A stretch of 64,000 bases of DNA from Myoxocephalus aenaeus (taxonomy: Eukaryota; Chordata; Actinopteri; Perciformes; Cottidae): assembly GCA_038501785.1 (NCBI GenBank), contig JBAMJR010000024.1:2114501-2178500 (forward strand), in the 5' to 3' direction. This document shows positions 25,653 through 38,564 of the stretch, one piece after another. Below the pieces are notes generated by a model. That model was not told the origin of the DNA. It made no database searches and saw nothing but the letters and a program-made list of their open reading frames with translations. A program made the translations under genes and the position numbers. Each line of letters opens with the position of its first letter. Position 1 is the stretch's first letter.

Positions 25653-27730
25653 TGACCGTGTGGTGCCGGAGGTGGGGGAAGGGCCGTGGTTGTTATTAAG
25701 AGATGGAATATTAATGCTACTTTGCCTCTAATTTCTTTCCATCTGTCATCAAGTTGTCCTCTGTGTGTGTGCCTGTCTAAGTCTATGAATAGATACTCTT
25801 CTGATATTAACAGACAATTAGTCTGTTCTGTGTTTCAAAGACAAAATACAAAAAATGTCCTTGGTTTGATTTTCCTTTTTTTCTTCTTTATTCTGAAAAC
25901 ATCAAAATCTCATTTTACTCCGTCTTGTCAAAGTCATTCAAACTCACGCGGCTTTCATCCACAGTTAACGCCCAGACTGAGGCCTCGCCAAATTTATCAG
26001 TTCAACGAGCACCGCACAGGATTTTTCTTTGTTGGCTGCAGGTCATTTGTGTTTTTATTGCTATTTTTAATCTCTTGAAATGTGAACATGAAGAGCGAGG
26101 ATAATGTGGCGATTAACAGTAGGGGTGCACACAAGGGCTTTGGTTGGGTTTCAGTCTACTTAAAAAACTAAAAATATATGAATGTCGTTTCCTGTTTACC
26201 ATTAATTTAGAAAGCCCGATAACCAATTCACGACACTATAACTGTGTAAATGTAGTCAGGTAGAAGAAACAGAAATTATAGCCTTCTTTTAGTGTTAAAC
26301 ACATTTAGTTTTTAATAGAGCCTTTAGATTAATGGTCAATACGAGCTTTACTCATGCTATTAATGTATATATAAATAAGATGAAATGGTTCTATTTGTTC
26401 ATTTTCCCTGAACAAATTTCAAAGTTTTCCAGCTCAGAGTTATGTCTGCAGTACACATTTCAAGCTGCAGGTGTGAAGGCAAAGAAAGTACGCAAATCAC
26501 GAGCTGCTGTTCATGAAGCCTAATTAATTTGAGCATATGGGAATAATAATTAAAGGTGATCAGCTCATCTCTCAACTCGATTGTGGCGGCGAGGCAGTAA
26601 GAAGATATTGTTGAGAGACGTTTGAGTGGGTGAACCAAACTGAAACTGAGTGGGGAGACAAAACTGGATTTTTTTTTTTTTTAAACGTGGATATAGAACA
26701 TTTATACAAATACATAAGATGCTCTTGAATCCCTCCTGTTTCAAACGTTCGACTCGGTCCTGTGCACAAACCTGTCCATTCTTGCAGCCACCTTTTCAAA
26801 TACAAAATGAAGCACTTTTACCATTTGTTTCAGCATTTCATTATTGTTGCGCGAAGGGAAATAATTAATAATTCGAGGCTTTCGCCTCATATAGGCTCTT
26901 AACTCCAACAGAAGCGACTTTGGTTTCATTGACTGTGAGGAAAATGGAACGTTCCTGTCGAGAGTTTCGGCCTTGAACAGACAGGAAGTTAATGGTTGTT
27001 AGAGCGCATTGTGAACGCAGTTCAGACACATAGTGCTTTAACCTGTGCATCAAGTGGCAGCAGGGTAGAGCCGTCCACCTCAAAAGGAAGTTGGATGCCA
27101 GCCTTGAGCTTGAAGAAGCGACGAGGCTGTGCTGTGTTGCCTTGTTGTACAGTGCTGAATGCGGCGCGGGGGGCTGAGGCAGGCTGTGTCTGCGGCTCTG
27201 TTTGCCTCATATCAGCCTTCCTTTCATCAGTACACCCCCGCTGCGCCGCTTCGAAGGAGGGGTCCGGTCGGCGAGTCGGATTAGCTTCCAACTGGTGCTT
27301 GCTTGCCCAGATCCTAACTCTGAACCAACCTCGCCTCGGAAAAGACGAGAGGACGGAACAGGAGGGAGGGGAGGAGAGGAAAAGAGCTCCTGAGGGGTTG
27401 ACGCTCCTCTTCAGTTGTTTACCTTGCAATTAACGTGCAGGATTGTCCTGTAAAAAGGAAGGAGAAGTCAAGTGTGTAGACTGCAGAGCAATAGGCCACC
27501 ACTGATACGGATGCAGGAGCTGACGGGGTTCATTATACAGTACGGGAGGGGGGGGGGTGGGGTGCTGCCCGACACCTGCTCTGCTGCAAGAGTTCTGTTT
27601 CCACGCACACACACTGTGCAGCATTTACATGTATAAAGGCAAACCCCCATACTGCGGGCGTCGTGGTCAGGGCACAGGCGATGGCATCGACCAATCAGCA
27701 GCACATGCCCCCTGGAGATAAATTATCTGG

Positions 27731-27768
<38 letters not shown>

Positions 27769-27914
27769 GTGGCACAGTGGTTAACACATGGCCCCCCCGA
27801 GCCACTGTCATCGTCGCGCCACCCTGCAGCATGGCTGCCTGAGGACCCTAATTTTAGGCCGCACCAGGTGCAAGTGTTTTGGGTTGGTTACATGATCTTG
27901 GATGAATGTGTGTA

Positions 27915-27955
<41 letters not shown>

Positions 27956-28402
27956 AGGTATATAAAGAGCTGTGATTGTGTGCTGGGTCAGGCCCGTGTG
28001 TGTCTGCGTGCTGGAGTCCACGAAAGGTCAGAAATTGGGTGGAGGTGCCAGGAATAGGGGTGTGAGATGCCTGGGTGTCTACAAGGCCATGTGAGACACA
28101 CACACACACCCCACACACACACTCACACACATACACACACGCGCATGCAAGGCCTTCAAAGCTGAAGACACAGCAGAACAAAAGCTGGTCAAAGTGGGGC
28201 AGTTTTTCTTTCCCTCCTCCTCCTCTCTGTCCCTCACGTCTATCCCCAGCACTGTTTTCCTCCTCCCTCCTCCTCCTCCTCATCCTCATCCTCCTCCTCA
28301 TTTTTTTTCCTCCGCTCCTCTCCTCTCCTCCTCTCTCACGTAAACACGATGCTGCTTTCTGGATCTGGGATGCCTGAGGGACAGAGCACAGACAGGAGCC
28401 CC

Positions 28403-28416
28403 GTCACCATGACAAC
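28403..28416. promoter_or_regulatory. RFX X-box-like site
   Basis: GTCACCATGACAAC, or GTTGTCATGGTGAC on the other strand, fits the RFX X-box pattern. It lies about 50 bases before the long GA microsatellite. Confidence 0.38.
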
Positions 28417-28465
28417 AGCTTCTCTGAGCTGCCTGACACCCAGACGCCATTGGCTGAGGGCTGTT

Positions 28466-28683
<218 letters not shown>

Positions 28684-28895
28684 GGGAGTAAGTTAAGCAA
28701 GGGGTAGGAAGAGAAAAGGGAGTGTAAGGGTGGGGGGGCATGTAGAGAAAAGGAGATAACGGAGGCAAACGACCCCATTTCTCCTCATGGGGCTGTTCAT
28801 GTGCAGGTTTAACATAAGGGGGGAGAAAGCTGAGGAAAGGGGGGAGAAAGAGGTGGGGAGGAGCAGGAGGCCAGCGTGTGTGTGGGTGTGTGTGT

Positions 28896-28943
<48 letters not shown>

Positions 28944-29344
28944 AAGGGAGTGAAAGCTTGTGTGTAAATGATCTTCTCAGGGTCGTATAATCAGTCCAGG
29001 TTTGTGTGTGTGTGTGTGTGTGTTTGTGGCTGTGTGCTTGTTAACTCACCGTCCTACCTCACAGTTCATAAGAGAGTTTTCTTAAGACCGAGCTCATATC
29101 ACATTAAAACGGCCTGTAACTGGAGACCGTCACACACCAAACTCCTTCCTTTTAGGGCACGTTGAGCTCGAGTAGAAATTCAGGTTTTGCAGCTTCTGTT
29201 TCATAAGAGCTTCTGTTGCATGACATAAGTGCAGATATTGTTGATTGGTTCCTTTTATCGGATAGGGAACAGTATGGGAAAGGTTTTTTGTCTCTAGTTT
29301 GACTGTTATTAGGTATAAAAGCGTGTCGAAACAAGAGTTTACAG

Positions 29345-29715
29345 CCACTAGCGGCTCTTACTCGTACCTGTGCTTTGAGCTCACCGCTAAATTCAGCATG
29401 CCGACATGCTCACCATGACCATGTCAACAACCGGTTAGCAGGTATAATGTGAACCAGGTAGCATCTTAGTTTCCTGTGTTAGCATGCTACATTTGCTCAT
29501 TAGCACTGAACACACGCTGAGGCTCATGGGAATACCACTAGATGTTGACCTGCTGAGAGCGATAGAGGAAACGTCAAAGGATCACCAACGTGATTGAAAT
29601 TCATCCTCAGAGGAATATGAAAGTCAAATGTTATGGTAATCCATCCAATAGTTGAGATACTTTTCTTTACAGTATGGACAAGAGAGCGGCGGACATTGCC
29701 ATCACACATAGTTTT
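29345..29715. mobile_element. Teleost interspersed repeat fragment
   Basis: Phrases such as cattagcactgaacacacgc, tgaggctcatgggaat, gtcaaaggatcaccaacgtg and aatccatccaatagttgaga match a very common fish repeat remembered from many genomes, usually adjoining a block of short tandem phrases. No termini are visible and I cannot assign a class with confidence. Confidence 0.55.
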
Positions 29716-30395
29716 AGCTGCCATTATATTAATAAAAATATAAGGAGTTTTTGGAGTTTTTGCAAAAGTGAACTGGCTCTAATTTGACATTCACATCTGC
29801 TGGAGCAGAGATGCTGCAGGCGCACACAGTAGGAGAAAAATCAAGTTAAAAACTTGTTAATTATGTGTTTGTAGAATTACATATTGTTCATTTATGTACT
29901 TAGTGTTGCTCTTTGTGGATCACGGGAGCAAATGATGAAGACGACGGAACGTAGTTGGAGTAATGTTACTGCTTCTACCCACATCTCTTAAAAGCACTGA
30001 GGCCTGAGTGTGTGCAGATGTCCACTGACGTCACGGCGTGCCTTTCCGATTGAAGTCGTGTTAATCAGGGAAATCACCTGACGTGTGCTTGAACCCTCTC
30101 TGCCCCCGAATGGACTTCCTGATAGACATGTTCTTGACAAATGAGTTGCTGGTTGAGTGAAATGCTTCATTTCAGACGGTCTTCTCTGGAGCTCGCTAGT
30201 TGGCTCAGTCAGAGAAGTGAGAGTAAGACTCAAAGTAGAAGTGTCAAAACAAAGTTTTATAAAGACAGACTTAGATAGAAGAGGGAGAGGAAGACGGAAT
30301 CTATTAATACATATTACATTGGCATTACATAGGCGGATGGGCAAAGACATGCTAAAGGCCCCTCCACCTCTCCTATAGTGGCAAGGCATAGTTTA

Positions 30396-30520
30396 GCTTC
30401 TTTTTGTTGTGGTTTTGTGTCTCTTTGTAGACTTTCTTTGTCTCGTTTTAGTCGTTTTATGTTTCTTTGTGGTCATTTTAAGTCTCCTCCTGGTTGGTAC
30501 GAAGTCTCTTTGAGTGACAT
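30396..30520. repeat. Decayed tandem repeat of TTTTGTGTCTCTTTGTgGT type
   Basis: Several diverged units of about 22-24 bases share the core tttgtgtctctttgtag or tttatgtttctttgtggtca. Similar minisatellites are widespread in fish introns. Confidence 0.6.
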
Positions 30521-30853
30521 TATGTCGGTGTAGATGAAGGCCTGGGGGCAACAAGCTAACTGGTATTTAAAAACCATTAGTACTCATTCATATTGAAGTA
30601 AAATCTGCTTCTGTGCTCAAGCTGGAACCAAAAGGACAGTTTTTTTTTTTTTTTATTCCTCGCAATTTGATGGTGAAAACATCAGAGTTTCACTCGGTTC
30701 CGGCTGAGAGCGAGCGGGCCGCTGATGTGGCTTAAACATTTTCCAGTGTTTGCATAAGTGTACCTGCAGAAAGGCTGTGAAGTGCAATGCACTATGTTTA
30801 TGTGTAGCTTGGCAGCCTGCCGGCACTGCTCGGAGGGAAAACGGCAAATGAAA

Positions 30854-30857
<4 letters not shown>

Positions 30858-30906
<49 letters not shown>
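30858..30906. repeat. (TG)n microsatellite
   Basis: About 49 bases of perfect TG, 120 bases before the TG/CA/TG trio. Confidence 0.97.
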
Positions 30907-30908
<2 letters not shown>

Positions 30909-31022
30909 ATGTGTACTGGGTCTTCCTGCAGTTCTGTGATCACTGGCATATTTAGACTAATCATTGAAGAGGGGGAGCATGTGTCTCCATGAATATGATC
31001 TTGCATGATGCCTGCTGTTCGC

Positions 31023-31138
<116 letters not shown>

Positions 31139-31224
31139 AACCACAACTCACACAGGGGGCATAAACGTCTCAGGCTGTGCTTGCACACGTGTTGGTGTAT
31201 CCATTTGCAGGAGTTTTACTCTCG

Positions 31225-31226
<2 letters not shown>

Positions 31227-31302
<76 letters not shown>
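31227..31302. repeat. (CA)38 microsatellite
   Basis: A perfect CA run, complementary in orientation to the TG runs on either side of it. Confidence 0.98.
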
Positions 31303-31304
<2 letters not shown>

Positions 31305-31455
31305 CTGAGACAGAGATGAATTGAAGAGAAGAAGGGGAGAGCGGTGAACGAAAGGAGGTTGTTTCTAAATCAGAACCAGAAGTTGAGACGGAGTGACGGA
31401 GCAGAGGCTCAGATAGGGGGGGGTCGGGGGTGTTGCGTGTGAGCGTGTGTTTCCG

Positions 31456-31457
<2 letters not shown>

Positions 31458-31535
<78 letters not shown>
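31458..31535. repeat. (TG)39 microsatellite
   Basis: A perfect TG run, third member of the trio. Confidence 0.98.
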
Positions 31536-31536
<1 letters not shown>

Positions 31537-32828
31537 GCAGCGTTGCAAAGCGCGGTCTGGTCTGTCTGTCTGTTGGGGGTGCGGAGGTGAAGAGGTGGGA
31601 AAAGGAGGGAGTCTGACTTGGGAGGGGCGGGGGCTAAGAGGGATGTGTGGCGTTCAGTGTGGGAGAGAAAATACCCCCCTCCTCTTCCTGCAAACAGGAG
31701 TGAACAGTAAACACGTTTTACCTCGGCTATCAATCCTTTCTCCTGAATGGAGACCCGGACCAAACAAAAAAGAACGGAGGCATCTCTATCCTCTTTCTTT
31801 CAATCTCTCCGTTTTCTTTGTCTTCTTCTTCTCCGGGTTTCTCTGTGCTTCTCTTTTATGCTGCTCTGTTTACCTCCTTCTTGTTCGCTTCTCTCTGTTG
31901 CTATCTCTCCCAGCCTTTATCATCATGTCTCAGTGTGTGTGCGTGTGCGTGTGCGTGTCCTCCCCTCTCTGGGTCTCTCTCTGTGCGTGCCAGTGCTGTG
32001 CTATGCTGGGGATATTTCTGTCAGCCTCTATTTATTTATTGATGGCGATGCTGGTGAGAGTTCGCCTGCCTACATGCCTGCTTCTGTTCAGAGAATCTTT
32101 GCCTCCTCTTCTCCTCTTCTTCTTGACTCCTCAAAAACAAATACGTGTCAACCTCCGTCCTAACGACAGCCGACCCAGGAAGTGTTGGCTCTTTGACCTC
32201 TGAAATAGCTGAACGGGAACGAGCTCTGCTCCGCGCTCTCTGTCTTGTCTCTCGTTCGGAGGATGAAAGGCGGGTGTCACTGAAATGGAAGTCTAAATCA
32301 TCCCTGAAAGAACACCTCCCCGACGCCGCTGTCTCCGGCAACAAGCTACGGCAAGCTGTGAGCCACGCTGCCTGGCAACCAAAATTGTTCCTGGAAGGAA
32401 GAATGCAAATAGAGCAGATTAGTGTCCGATCTCATTGTAAGTCGGGGCCCTGCTGAACTCTGGGAGCCTGTCGACTGGTGGTCCACAGGTCAGCAGGTCC
32501 CTCCAAGGCCATTTATCTCCCAGTGTGTCTTCCAGGAACGGACTAGTGGAGGTGGGATGGCAGGGTGGGAGGAAGCAGGCAGGTATGGCCGTAAGGTTGC
32601 CGTCTCATGAATGGCTCACCCTCCATCTGTCACCCTCCTGTTCTACCATCCATCATTGGTGTCATGGTATCATCTATTACCCAAATGCTGCAATCGTGCA
32701 ATGTCAGCGAATTGAGTAGAATGGAAAAGTCTCTTTTCTTTCAACTTGGCAGTGTCTAAATGTCAAAGTCTACTACAAATAGTGTTTTCCATAATATTGA
32801 GTTGGGATCAGGTAAAGCTAAAGCCGCT

Positions 32829-33284
32829 TTAAAGGTACAGTGTGTCGGATTTCGTGGCTTCTAGCGTTGGGGTTGCGGATGGTCGGCAACTGAATACCCC
32901 TCACTTCTTCCTTTCCAAGACTGACCGTAATGTGTGCCACCGAGTGCAAAACCCCGGTAACGCCGCTCGCCTCGCCCGAAGGCCATCCTTGTCATAATAA
33001 TACTACTGAAGGAGTAACGGGACTCTAACAGCAGCTGGCGGTACCACAGTATTGCACTGTGGTTAATGTAAAAACACAAAAGGCTCTCGCTAGAACCAGC
33101 GTCTGGTTTGTCCGTTCCTGTAGACTGTAGACACATTGGAGGGCAACATGATAAGAAGGATAATTGTCAGCTAACAAAACTAAACAATTCTGGGTTTCAT
33201 GTGATTATTTACGAATGCAAACATAGTTATGAATATTGTATATATTTCTGCTAATAGATTCCCTGAAATGCTACACCCCTTTTA
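32829..33284. mobile_element. MITE with TAAAGGTACAGTGTGT-GGATTT ends
   Basis: The left end reads ttaaaggtacagtgtgtcgg and the right end gaaatgctacacccctttta, an inverted, partly decayed copy. Inside are gcaactgaatacccctcact, tttccaagactgaccgtaat and acatagttatgaatattgta, phrases I associate with a high-copy percomorph MITE. No transposase; the target duplication is not clear. Confidence 0.75.
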
Positions 33285-33898
33285 ACGGGAGTCCATTTAA
33301 AGATACCCGCAGTGTTGATTTTGTTATATAATTGAGCTTTTCCCCCTCATTAGACGCATAATATTGTACATAATTAGGCCTTATTATACGTTGATAATAT
33401 TTCTCACAGTGCGTTGACATTTCACTTCAACATATAATGTCATTTTGCGCCGGCTTACTAAATAGTAGACTTCCGTGGTGCATGTTTCAACTATTCAGCA
33501 GAATAACATTTTGGCATTTAACATTTCTGCAAACCACGATTACGGTGAATCGCAACGTTTCTGAACCAAAAATACATTTTCATATGAACATTTCTTTAAT
33601 TTATTCAAGACACAATTACAAATCCGGTTGAACGAGAAACCCAAGTTGATGTAGAAACAGATTTCGTCTCAACGTAGACATTATTCCAAGGCAGCATGGC
33701 ACCATAATCACACCGGATAAAAGGGAAAGTAGCCGTAATGAGCTATTTTTTACACATTACTAACAGTACTTACAGTTCATGTACAAGTTAACTCAACTGA
33801 ATTAGTGAGGGTATTGGATATCATTTCCAATTAATTTAATTCTGGATTGGTTTGGTGTTTTGGGCTTTTGTTTTGCCTAGTCATATCTCCTAATTTAA

Positions 33899-34162
33899 CA
33901 GGGTTTCCCACAGGGGTTTGCATTGGAGGCATGCAGGCCACCTCACCTGAGATCGCACAGGAAAGAGACAACCTACTGTATGTGATGATATCAGATTAAT
34001 ACACTTTTATGAAACAAAACATGAACCTTCAGGTAAAAATAAAGAACAGTTTCAAACTGCAAATTGTTTCTTAGAAATTAGATTCAGAGACGAGGACCAT
34101 GTTAGAGCCAGGACCAAGGTGGTTTACCACCTCTCTTAAACTATTTCCTGGGGGGAACCCTG
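33899..34162. mobile_element. Possible short MITE with CAGGGTTTCCC ends
   Basis: The left end cagggtttccc and right end gggggaaccctg form imperfect inverted repeats 264 bases apart, a hAT-like terminus. The bordering eight bases, taatttaa and gactagaa, do not match, so a target duplication is not supported and the assignment is tentative. Confidence 0.35.
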
Positions 34163-34324
34163 GACTAGAAGGCTGACGTAAATGTTTTCCCACACGGCTG
34201 CTCGTATTTATGGTTTCTATGACGTGACTCATAAGCTCACACTTGAAACACAAGTACTGACTGAACAGAAAGTGCTTACAGGTGAACTAAAGTAACAGCA
34301 ACGGCAGTCAGCTCTTTTTTCTTG

Positions 34325-34356
34325 CCCCCCCCCCCCCCCCCCCCCCCCACCCCCCC
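34325..34356. repeat. C24-A-C7 homopolymer tract
   Basis: Twenty-four consecutive C, one A, then seven C. The G-rich complementary strand can form quadruplexes and the C-strand an i-motif. Run length is unlikely to be exact in an assembly. Confidence 0.95.
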
Positions 34357-35278
34357 AAGCCTCCCTCATCCCATTTTCTCCTTATCAGTTCCCCACAACA
34401 GTGCCAGCGCTCCCTTTCTCTCACACCTCCTCCTTATTTGGCCACTCTCTCTTTTTCGCTATTCACTTTTCTTTTTCTTTCCTCTTCCCTTACTCAACAT
34501 CTTTCTCTCTTTCTTTCCGCCTTTCACCCACAATTTTTCCCCCTTTCCTCGACGTGCCCCAGGGCCCTCAGAGTTTCGGCAAGTCCCACAGACCGTCCAT
34601 TGTCTTGGGAATGCGGTTTGCTGTCTCCCCTCACCTCCTCCTCGCTCTCCTCCTCCTCCATGTCTGGCGCGAGACAGGCTAAGGTAGTGTTTGGCTCCTG
34701 GGTCCTCAAGGCCACTGGGTTTAAAGTCACGGACCTGACTAATCCCAGGACCTGGTCCAGGACAGGCCATCAGACTACGAACAATTTGGCTTTCTTCCTG
34801 TTTGGGCAGACAGACGATATTCGACATGTCCATTTGTCTGTTGTTACAAGCCTATAAGTCTGGAGATGCTCACCCCGATGGATTTAAGCGAATAGAAATG
34901 TTTGGTGTAAAGTGATTATTTTGGTACAAAGGCCCCTGAGAAAAGAATATAAAGATGCTGAGATATAAAAAAATAAAAATAAAGGTGTTTATGAGCGAAA
35001 CACAAGTCTGCCCGTTTCTCTTACTAAAGGTCGTTTGGTTAGCCGACTGCTTGTCTGGGCTTTATGTGTGAGTAATTAACACAACGTTCACATCAGTATG
35101 ACGGCGTAGATGACGCACAATGAGACGCGTAAGAATCCCAATAACTGCGAGTGGAAAAGCTTCACGTGGATTTCTATATTCGTCACAACATTTTAATCTG
35201 ATGGCGTCGGTTGTGAGGTGGAGGTGGTCCTCATGGCGGTGCCTCTGGGATACAAAATGGAAATTTGGAGTGTGCCTG

Positions 35279-35284
<6 letters not shown>

Positions 35285-35351
<67 letters not shown>
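35285..35351. repeat. (TG)n microsatellite, 67 bases
   Basis: A perfect TG run, followed about 75 bases later by a short imperfect CA stretch (35428-35464). Confidence 0.97.
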
Positions 35352-35352
<1 letters not shown>

Positions 35353-36592
35353 TTACACCCAACCCCCCAATGTCTGGCGCTCAGGAGGACTGCTCCTATG
35401 GGAATGCCTCTTCCTGCCTGGTCCGACACACACACAGACACACACACACAGACACACTCACAGACAGACGTATACTCTAAAATAGAAATGGGGTGAGTGG
35501 ATCAGACTGGCATGAGATGGTTTTAAATGTCTGGTCTGTTTCTGTTGGTTGCTAAACATAAGTGTCGGACACACGGGTTATAGGATTTGGCTTGAATGTC
35601 AAACGTGCATGTATTGTTATAGCAGAGCAGAATAAACTGAGGCTGCAACCAGATATTATTTTTTGCCTCAATATTTCTCTTATTCTGTGCACACAGTGTT
35701 TACTGGGCTAATTTTCGCCGTTACAACATTATACAGGGTAATATATGGTAATTGTTTAAATGTTTCTAAAGACGTCTGGCGTCAGCTTTGAGGTCCACCA
35801 TGTTGCTTCAGGCACTATGGAATGTGTACAGCCCGACTGTAACTACCCGGCTGGCTGCGCACACTATACGGTGCCTCCACTTCCCTCTCCTTTTCATCTC
35901 GCACCTTCTCAGCTCTGCAGAAATAAAATCCAGTTGTGTGAGCACAACATGAGGAAGAAAAAAAAAAGAGCGGAAAAAAAAAAAAGTGAGCAGGAGAATA
36001 TGAAAGAATGCCAAAGAATAAGGAGGAGGTAGATATTGCTAACAAGGTTGCCAGAGACTCTTTTCATTTTTAATAGTCCCGTAGGAGGTCTGGCTGATAA
36101 AGTGTTATATTATTAAATCTTGGCAAAGTTTGAGCTGCAACTGATTCCAACAGCAGCAAGTGTGAAAGCGATTCTGTAGGTTAGATAAGCTGCAGCAAAA
36201 ATTAATGGACAGGATACCATAGTGGGTATTCAACCACTTAATAAGCAATGATGAGTGAGGGGTCCTTTCTTCCTTGCATGCATTAAGACTCAGCAGACAC
36301 ACAAGCTTTCAAGGACTATTCGTTCATATGTAAAAGTTGTGGAGACGGGAATCGAGCAAATACTATGTGACCGTGCAGAATGTAACAAGTAATAACATCC
36401 GAAACTCAACCGTGGTCTTTGCAGTCTGGTGAAAACGGTTTGCAGGATGTAGGAACGTGAACATAGACGTCTGAACCTCCAGCAAATAAATGTTTGCAGA
36501 TATGTAAATGCCTCTTGGTATTGCTCGCCAAATGTCATTGTGTGTAGTGCAGCGCATATACAGTATATACACACCTACATGTGCCTGTCTGC

Positions 36593-36594
<2 letters not shown>

Positions 36595-36647
<53 letters not shown>
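36595..36647. repeat. (TG)n microsatellite
   Basis: About 53 bases of perfect TG, immediately before the (GAAT)n tail. Confidence 0.97.
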
Positions 36648-36649
<2 letters not shown>

Positions 36650-36654
36650 CATTT

Positions 36655-36724
36655 GAATGAATGAATGAATGAATGAATGAATGAATGAATATATACTTTA
36701 TTAATCCCCGAGGGGAAATTTGGT
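36655..36724 (-). mobile_element. LINE 3' tail fragment with (GAAT)n
   Basis: Nine GAAT units (36655-36690) are followed by atatactttattaatccccg and aggggaaattt. On the minus strand this reads AAATTTCCCCTCGGGGATTAATAAAG ending in (ATTC)n, the form of the 3' tail of fish LINEs whose microsatellite terminus seeds insertion. Only the tail is present, a typical 5'-truncated copy. The subfamily (Rex1- or L2-like) is not decided. Confidence 0.6.
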
Positions 36725-37780
36725 GTCGTGTTGATGCTTCACCGCTGAAGGATCCTCGAATGCCGTTCTTTATCATCACTCTGAGATCTTCACTATATTC
36801 CTGGAGTCTTTATCATTTGCATACCTTTTAGTTTTTTCCTAGAATTCTATTCTATGAAGCTCAGCTGTGAACCTGTTGTGGTTTTCTTTTTCTTCTTCGC
36901 CACATGTGTAGGTGGAAAGAGTACACAAGTGACAATGAAAGCGATGAGGGAGGTTGAGGTTTTGTAGCTGAGAATAGTGAGCTTCTCGCCTGGTAGGCAA
37001 CATGCGATGTGTCTTTTCCTTGGTTGCATTCTGGTCTACGGAGGCTCATCAGATGTTTATCTCTTCCTCTTTTAAAATGGATTTCCCTCAGAGTGATTGT
37101 TAGACGTTGCTTCTTTGATACTGACACAAGGAATATTTATTGACATTTGTCCCAGAAGAAGAAACAATGGAATAGACCCAGAAATTGCAACGCGCCCCAC
37201 GCTGACCAGCTTTTGTAGCGGCGTCTGAAGTGTTGATGCGTGCCCGCCGTCACCTGTCAAGTGGCCTTTCAGGGGATGATCTACCTGCTCCGGCCTGATC
37301 CGCAGCCCTCCGTGACCTGCAGAGCTGAGCGGTGACTGGCGGCCCCGCTGGATGCACACTCCCTTGTGAATAAGAGTTGTGGTAGCGTGACACCAGCCAG
37401 TTATTTCAAAAGGACAGGAGTGATATAGAGCCTGATAAAATCCTTTTACCTAACTCCCGCTCGCCGGTCTCTTACAAATGCTTAAACACCTTTCATTCTT
37501 CTGCCAGTGTTCACATTAGGTTTTGTCTCCAAGCATTCTATTATTCCCTAATTAGCAGCATTAATAATCTCCAATTAGGCATATAGCTTTGAGTGCATGT
37601 GGAAGCCTCTTTTATTCAAAGTGTGTGTGTGTGTGTTTGTGTGGACGAGCGTCATTGTGACACCCTGTCCTCTGGTTCTCTGGTGGCTTTCCACCCAACA
37701 CCAACTGCCTAATGAGGGAGTGAAAGGCCATGGGCAGAGGAGGCGGGGGCTGCACATCAGTGTGTATACGTGCACTTATG

Positions 37781-37784
<4 letters not shown>

Positions 37785-37842
<58 letters not shown>

Positions 37843-37857
37843 CGTGTGTGTGTGTGT
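37785..37857. repeat. (TG)n microsatellite with one interruption
   Basis: TG to 37840, then agc, then TG to 37857. Confidence 0.96.
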
Positions 37858-37974
37858 AATTAAAGAGCAGTGCCAGCAGGGGGGACCTGTGTTAGAAAGG
37901 GTCACCAGAGCGAGCAGCAGGCCATCGCCAACCTTTGGTCATTAACTACCGACACCGCCAATAAAGGCCTCGAG

Positions 37975-37992
37975 GTGTGTGTGTGCGCGCGC

Positions 37993-38026
<34 letters not shown>
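37975..38026. repeat. (TG)n-(CG)n-(TG)n alternating tract
   Basis: GT alternation switches to gcgcgcgcgcgc at about 37985-37995 and back to GT. The whole block alternates purine and pyrimidine with a CG core, the strongest Z-DNA-type sequence in the window. Confidence 0.95.
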
Positions 38027-38027
<1 letters not shown>

Positions 38028-38180
38028 AGGACGCCAGCTACTAAATTACTTTACATCAATAAGTGTTTCACTCAGTTTATGCATGTTTGCGTCACTTTCG
38101 TTTAGCTTATACTTTAGCTCCAAGTGAGTTAAACCCTTCGTGCCAATGCCTCTTAGTTTTAACAGCCCTGTTGTTGAGCC

Positions 38181-38403
38181 AGCGCTGCAATTGACCATTA
38201 TTTTTTATGATCGATTCATATTTTGATTATTTCTAATTATGCTTTTAGTCTGTAAACTTTCAGGAAATGGTGAATAATATGCCAAAGCAACGTCTTAAAA
38301 ATGCTTGTTTCGTACTTTACTCAGATAAAAAAGAATGTCTTAAAAGGTTTATTTATTATCAATAAAGTTGCCGACTACTTGTTTCAGCACTACGTGGCGC
38401 TTA
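38181..38403. mobile_element. Second, decayed copy of the GGGCTGCAACTA MITE
   Basis: It starts agcgctgcaattgaccatta and ends gttgccgactacttgtttca followed by gcac, the inverted partner. The interior tctgtaaactttcaggaaat and ggtgaataatatgccaaagc match the family of 9768-10068. More diverged than that copy. Confidence 0.65.
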
Positions 38404-38564
38404 ACACTATGATATATCAAAGAGGCATATGAATAACTTTGTGAAAACGTACAAGATAAGTTAAAGTAGAATTTAGGTTTATGACAACTTGCAATCTTAT
38501 TTTGGAAGTTATATCCATCATTTATATTGATTATGATGATGATAGTTGTTGTCAGTCAGTATTA

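Larger units (their letters stand above)
22014..28465. other. Large intron, part 3
   Basis: No supported gene. It contains a pyrimidine-rich run at about 22550-22640, AT-rich unique sequence at 22960-24080, and a repeat-like block at about 24110-24440. A C/T tract at 25060-25258 faces a purine tract at 25387-25530. (TG)n with G17 lies at 25596-25652. TG microsatellites occur at 27733-27768 and 27915-27954, and interrupted CA at 28086-28142. Homeodomain-core-rich, non-repetitive sequence at about 26510-26600 is a noncoding-conservation candidate. The stretch 27020-27430 is open on both strands but has no gene features. Confidence 0.55.

Noticed and set aside
27022..27433. Frames of 135 and 145 codons open on both strands
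   Set aside because: Simultaneous openness comes from GC-rich composition without stops; no splice context, motif or repeat support.
27769..27800. tRNA A-box-like phrase tgtggcacagtggttaacac
   Set aside because: No B box or acceptor pairing downstream; too little for a SINE or tRNA call.
31430..32203. 257-codon plus-strand open frame
   Set aside because: It starts in a TG microsatellite and continues through T/C-rich intron that gives hydrophobic stretches by composition; no recognisable domain.
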